Part shown: positions 63,398-64,000 of the stretch, piece by piece
Layout: each line of letters begins with the position of its first letter
Numbering within the stretch: the first letter of the stretch is position 1
Assembly: GCF_020524035.2 (NCBI RefSeq)
Contig: NZ_CP129013.1
Span: 744,001-808,000 of the forward strand
Reading direction: 5' to 3'
DNA length: 64,000 nucleotides
Source of the DNA: Bacillus carboniphilus
GTDB lineage: Bacteria > Bacillota > Bacilli > Bacillales > JAIVKR01
Position numbers and translations under genes: made by a program
The notes under the pieces: generated by a model
The model's database searches: none
Seen by the model: the letters and a program-made list of their open reading frames with translations, nothing else
Told to the model about the DNA's origin: nothing

Positions 63398-64000
63398 ATA
63401 ATGACCTCCATAAATAAAAAGTGGCATAGGCTTCCCATCCTTGCCAGCGAGCCGCAAATTCCTTTATTTCGCTAATACTTGGCTTTTGATCAAGATTCAA
63501 AACAGATTTTAGCGCATTGTGTAATCCAACGTCTGAAATTGGAAATGCATTCAAATGGTGCAAACTTTTCATCATTACGTAATCTGCTGTCCAGGCCCCA
63601 ACACCTCTTATTTTCGTTAACCTCTCTTTTGTTTGATCATAATCTCCTATATCTATTAACTCTTCCTTTGATAATTCCCCGCTTGTCATCTGTTTTGCTA
63701 TTCCGATGATATACTCCGCTTTACGAGTGGAAAATTGAAGAGATGTTAAATCATCTATTCGCAAGGTTGAAATCCTGTCATACGAAGGAAAAAGCCAAAA
63801 AGGATGCCCTTCATCAGTTAAACTTTCTCCAAATTGCTCAACTAATCGTTTCTTTAACGTATAAGCAAAGGTTAAATTAATTTGCTGTCCAATGATTGCC
63901 CAAGAAAGTGCTTCAAATAAATCTGGAATACCAATAATCCGTAGTCCTTTATAATTAGGTGCTACCTTTGATAGGACCGGGTCTGTATTGGCCATTTGAT
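63390..64000 (-). CDS. alkA: 3-methyladenine DNA glycosylase (AlkA type), partial
   Basis: HhH-GPD glycosylase cut by the window end; only the catalytic domain is seen (204 residues). FEALSWAIIGQQINLTFAYTLKKRLV, helix-hairpin-helix KIRGVGAWTADYVMM and the catalytic Asp in FPISDVGLHNAL. The N-terminal part and the start lie beyond 64000; the Met at 63995 is probably internal. With ogt it makes an alkylation-repair operon. Confidence 0.9.
   Translation of the reverse strand, partial: QMANTDPVLSKVAPNYKGLRIIGIPDLFEALSWAIIGQQINLTFAYTLKKRLVEQFGESLTDEGHPFWLFPSYDRISTLRIDDLTSLQFSTRKAEYIIGIAKQMTSGELSKEELIDIGDYDQTKERLTKIRGVGAWTADYVMMKSLHHLNAFPISDVGLHNALKSVLNLDQKPSISEIKEFAARWQGWEAYATFYLWRSLYV

Overview
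The window is low-GC Gram-positive DNA from an endospore-forming member of the Bacillaceae. Shine-Dalgarno sites are strong, TTG/GTG starts are frequent, and many genes are spore or Bacillus-specific: cotJA-cotJB-cotJC, spo0M, three tiny YjcZ-type proteins, GerP-like and GerT-like proteins, bacillithiol synthesis, yozD, yozE, yodL and yokU. Several blocks follow the gene order I remember for the B. subtilis terminus region (yod, yoj and yoc genes). At 47896-48261 there is a clear replication terminator protein gene (rtp), with two Ter-like sites upstream. The window therefore very probably lies at the replication terminus. It is not B. subtilis itself: gene content and order differ in several places.

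Layout. 0-6.4 kb: small orphans, a fused MsrA-MsrB, a broken flavin monooxygenase, a SulP transporter and a universal stress protein. 6.4-16.5 kb: a beta-lysine type operon (aminotransferase, two CoA-transferase subunits, M20 deacylase, aldehyde dehydrogenase, AblB acetyltransferase). A frameshifted sigma-54 activator gene follows, then kamA behind a textbook -24/-12 promoter, and yokU. 16.9-28.3 kb: yozE, a YodN-like gene, yozD, a frameshifted DUF2515 gene, a His-rich protein/kinase/spo0M operon, yodL, a frameshifted YodJ-like carboxypeptidase, two paralogous small spore-type proteins, a methyltransferase, a frameshifted ctpA, and the divergent yodC/yodB redox pair. 28.3-33.9 kb: GerT-like protein, rarD/yojE, yojF-bshB2, a four-LysM NlpC/P60 hydrolase and a Cu/Zn SOD-like lipoprotein. 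34-46.3 kb: yojN-yojO, odhA (frameshifted)-odhB, Nnr, a sodium symporter, sodF (frameshifted) and a secreted GDPD. 46.5-51 kb: cotJABC, rtp with its Ter-like sites, a GerP-like/Hsp20 divergon and two YjcZ genes. 51-64 kb: frameshifted alcohol dehydrogenase, ABC-F protein, cvfB, msrA, a cold-shock gene, an omega-aminotransferase, a 3D-domain protein, a tnpB-less IS200/IS605 remnant, a thioredoxin-like protein, an SF1 helicase, and ogt-alkA, which runs off the window.

Two things stand out. First, ten or so dispersed intergenic repeats of two apparent families share one internal fold. It is a two-tier hairpin with fixed linkers (GTT, AGGA, ...TTA) whose stem sequences differ between copies yet mostly stay complementary, which looks like covariation. 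Second, at least a dozen frameshifts break otherwise intact genes, six of them +1 insertions in A or C/G runs. That is either recent decay or indel error in the assembly, and should be settled before any pseudogene is believed. I found no prophage, CRISPR array, defence island, rRNA or tRNA.
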